29,111 nt of DNA. Source: a virus. The notes under the pieces are model-generated. The model had not been told where the DNA came from. It saw only the letters and a list, made by a program, of their open reading frames with translations, and did no database searches. The number at the start of each line of letters is the position of its first letter. Position 1 is the first letter of the stretch. The position numbers and the translations under genes were made by a program. This document shows, one piece after another, positions 28,038-29,111 of this stretch. The DNA is taken from positions 1 to 29,111 of IMG/VR virus record IMGVR_UViG_3300042516_002876. One strand, 5' to 3'.

Positions 28038-29093
28038 ATGGACACGAATTACATGCAAGCGCTTGAAGCCTTAAATTCTATCGCTGCCACCATTGGGCGT
28101 GAAGCGCTGGAATCCACGCAAGCGCATGACAACAAAGAAAAGCGACTCGCTGAATCGCAAGCCGAATTGAGCGGCGAATCGCAAGCACTCAAGCGCGAAT
28201 CTTCTGGCTTTGGTTCTGCGCGTTTCGCCGGGCTCGCGCGAGTCGGCGCAGCATATTCGTCTTTCCTGATTCAAGGGAAAGTAAACGACCGCGACGGCGC
28301 GCAAGCACGCGATGCCGCTGAAGCCGCCGCGCGTTCGTTTGTCGCGTCTTTCACTGGTCAGACTGACAAAAGCGCGAAAGGCGGAAAACATGCCGGATAT
28401 GTGACCACAATTCGGCTTGGCGATAAGGCGAAGACTCTCACTGATGCGCTGAATCGTCGCGTGAAGTATTGGGAACATGCGGCGGACTCATATAAAAATG
28501 ATCCCGCGCTTTCCCCCGCCGAAAAGGCGCGCATGATTGCCGAGTCTGACCGCTTCACCAAGCTTGCCAAGCTTTGCCCTGCCGTTGAAGGGGGGAACCC
28601 TGATATTGACGGGAAACGTGCGACTCATGCCGGGCGCCCATCGCGCACCATAAACGGCGTCGCGCTTACATACAAAGGCGCGACTAATCGCGACTCACAA
28701 ATCGCAGAAGCGAGTCGGTTGTTCGCGCAGTACGGCGACTCTTTCCTACGCGATGACGTTATCGACTCTTTTCTGGATAATGGTGGCAAGCTTGAAAAGA
28801 TTGTCACCGTTGAAGGCGAAGCCGCGAAGGCCCTCGCGCTTGTGGAATATCTGCAAGCGAACGGTGGGAGTCGTTCTCAGGACTCCGCGTTTTTCCAAAT
28901 GGCGCAAATGGTGCTGACTCGCATCACTCGCGAGGGCTTCAAGGACTCTATCGCGGCGGCGTTTGACGCTGGCGCGGTGACTCCCCAGCCTGAAGCCGAG
29001 TCCGACGCGCCGGGCATTGCCTTTGGCGCCCCTGCGGTGGCTGCTGAAGCCCCTGCAACGGTGAAGGGCAAGAAGAAGGGCGGCTCGCTATGA
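28038..29093 (+). CDS. Phage early-region protein of unknown function, 351 aa
   Basis: ATG at 28038 is nine bases after AGGAG. The N-terminal 60 residues are helical and charged (MDTNYMQALEALNSIAATIG, then KRLAESQAELSGESQALKRE). The middle has KGGKHAGYVTTIRLGDKAKT, then LTDALNRRVKYWEHAADSYK, then AEKARMIAESDRFTKLAKLC and NRDSQIAEASRLFAQYGDSF. The C-terminus is Ala/Pro-rich, ending KGKKKGGSL. No enzyme motif or known fold is recognised. The mostly helical, charged make-up and basic tail are compatible with nucleic-acid binding, but that is a guess. The gene is unusually dense in GANTC, many from Glu-Ser and Asp-Ser codon pairs. Confidence 0.85.
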   Translation: MDTNYMQALEALNSIAATIGREALESTQAHDNKEKRLAESQAELSGESQALKRESSGFGSARFAGLARVGAAYSSFLIQGKVNDRDGAQARDAAEAAARSFVASFTGQTDKSAKGGKHAGYVTTIRLGDKAKTLTDALNRRVKYWEHAADSYKNDPALSPAEKARMIAESDRFTKLAKLCPAVEGGNPDIDGKRATHAGRPSRTINGVALTYKGATNRDSQIAEASRLFAQYGDSFLRDDVIDSFLDNGGKLEKIVTVEGEAAKALALVEYLQANGGSRSQDSAFFQMAQMVLTRITREGFKDSIAAAFDAGAVTPQPEAESDAPGIAFGAPAVAAEAPATVKGKKKGGSL

Positions 29094-29111
29094 GCCGCCT
29101 AGGCGGGCGCC
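29090..29111 (+). CDS. Possible start of next gene (cut by window edge)
   Basis: ATGAGCCGCCTAGGCGGGCG begins at an ATGA overlap with the previous stop, the same coupling used elsewhere in the window. Only seven codons (MSRLGGR) are visible. The segment CCGCCTAGGCGG is also a palindrome, so a hairpin is an alternative reading. Confidence 0.3.

Overview
This window is part of the genome of a tailed phage (or a closely related prophage) with a podovirus-like gene set. The virion genes include both terminase subunits, a P22/T7-like portal, a scaffold, a major capsid protein, two short head-tail adaptor proteins, a beta-propeller-like tail hub, three consecutive ejection-type proteins and several tail appendages. 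No tape measure, sheath or major tail tube gene is seen, which fits a short-tailed virion. GC content is moderate to high. The rightmost 2 kb is rich in GANTC, the CcrM methylation site of Alphaproteobacteria. That makes an alphaproteobacterial host a reasonable but unproven guess. No tRNA, integrase, IS element, CRISPR array or phage RNA polymerase is visible.

Left and centre (1-23802, all minus strand) form one long late region, read from portal towards the left edge. The order is portal, a small basic protein, a small hypothetical protein, scaffold, major capsid protein, a hairpin terminator, two adaptor/connector proteins, a tail-collar fibre, an Ig-like protein, and a lysis block. The lysis block holds a membrane protein, an endolysin with a C-terminal membrane segment, and an Rz/Rz1-like spanin pair, interleaved with tiny basic or Cys-rich proteins. 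A tail appendage block follows: a GHTH-repeat/beta-helix protein, a small appendage protein and a LamG-like protein. Then come a heme-oxygenase-like protein, the tail hub, a GNAT-like protein, three ejection proteins, an acidic protein, and a beta-helix appendage that runs off the left edge. Most junctions are ATGA, GTGA or TGATG overlaps, so translation is probably coupled. No gene-free stretch exceeds 300 bases.

The terminase pair (23875-25861, plus strand) is transcribed divergently from portal, with only 72 bases between the start codons. It converges on a three-gene minus-strand operon (25944-26834) encoding a 54-residue protein, a ribbon-helix-helix (RHH) protein and a helix-turn-helix (HTH)-like protein. 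That operon has a near-consensus promoter overlapped by an inverted repeat, and its terminator lies just beyond terL.

The right end (26900-29111, plus strand) looks like an early/accessory region. Three small genes are separated by near-identical UUCG-loop hairpin cassettes and end at a strong terminator; a 351-residue protein of unknown function follows. Each of these two transcription units begins with a copy of the same composite element: 27 identical bases carrying a palindrome, a small hairpin whose sequence changes but whose pairing is kept, and an identical boxA-like TGCTCTTTGA. I interpret it as a possible nut-like antitermination or leader element. It is the most interesting unexplained structure in the window.
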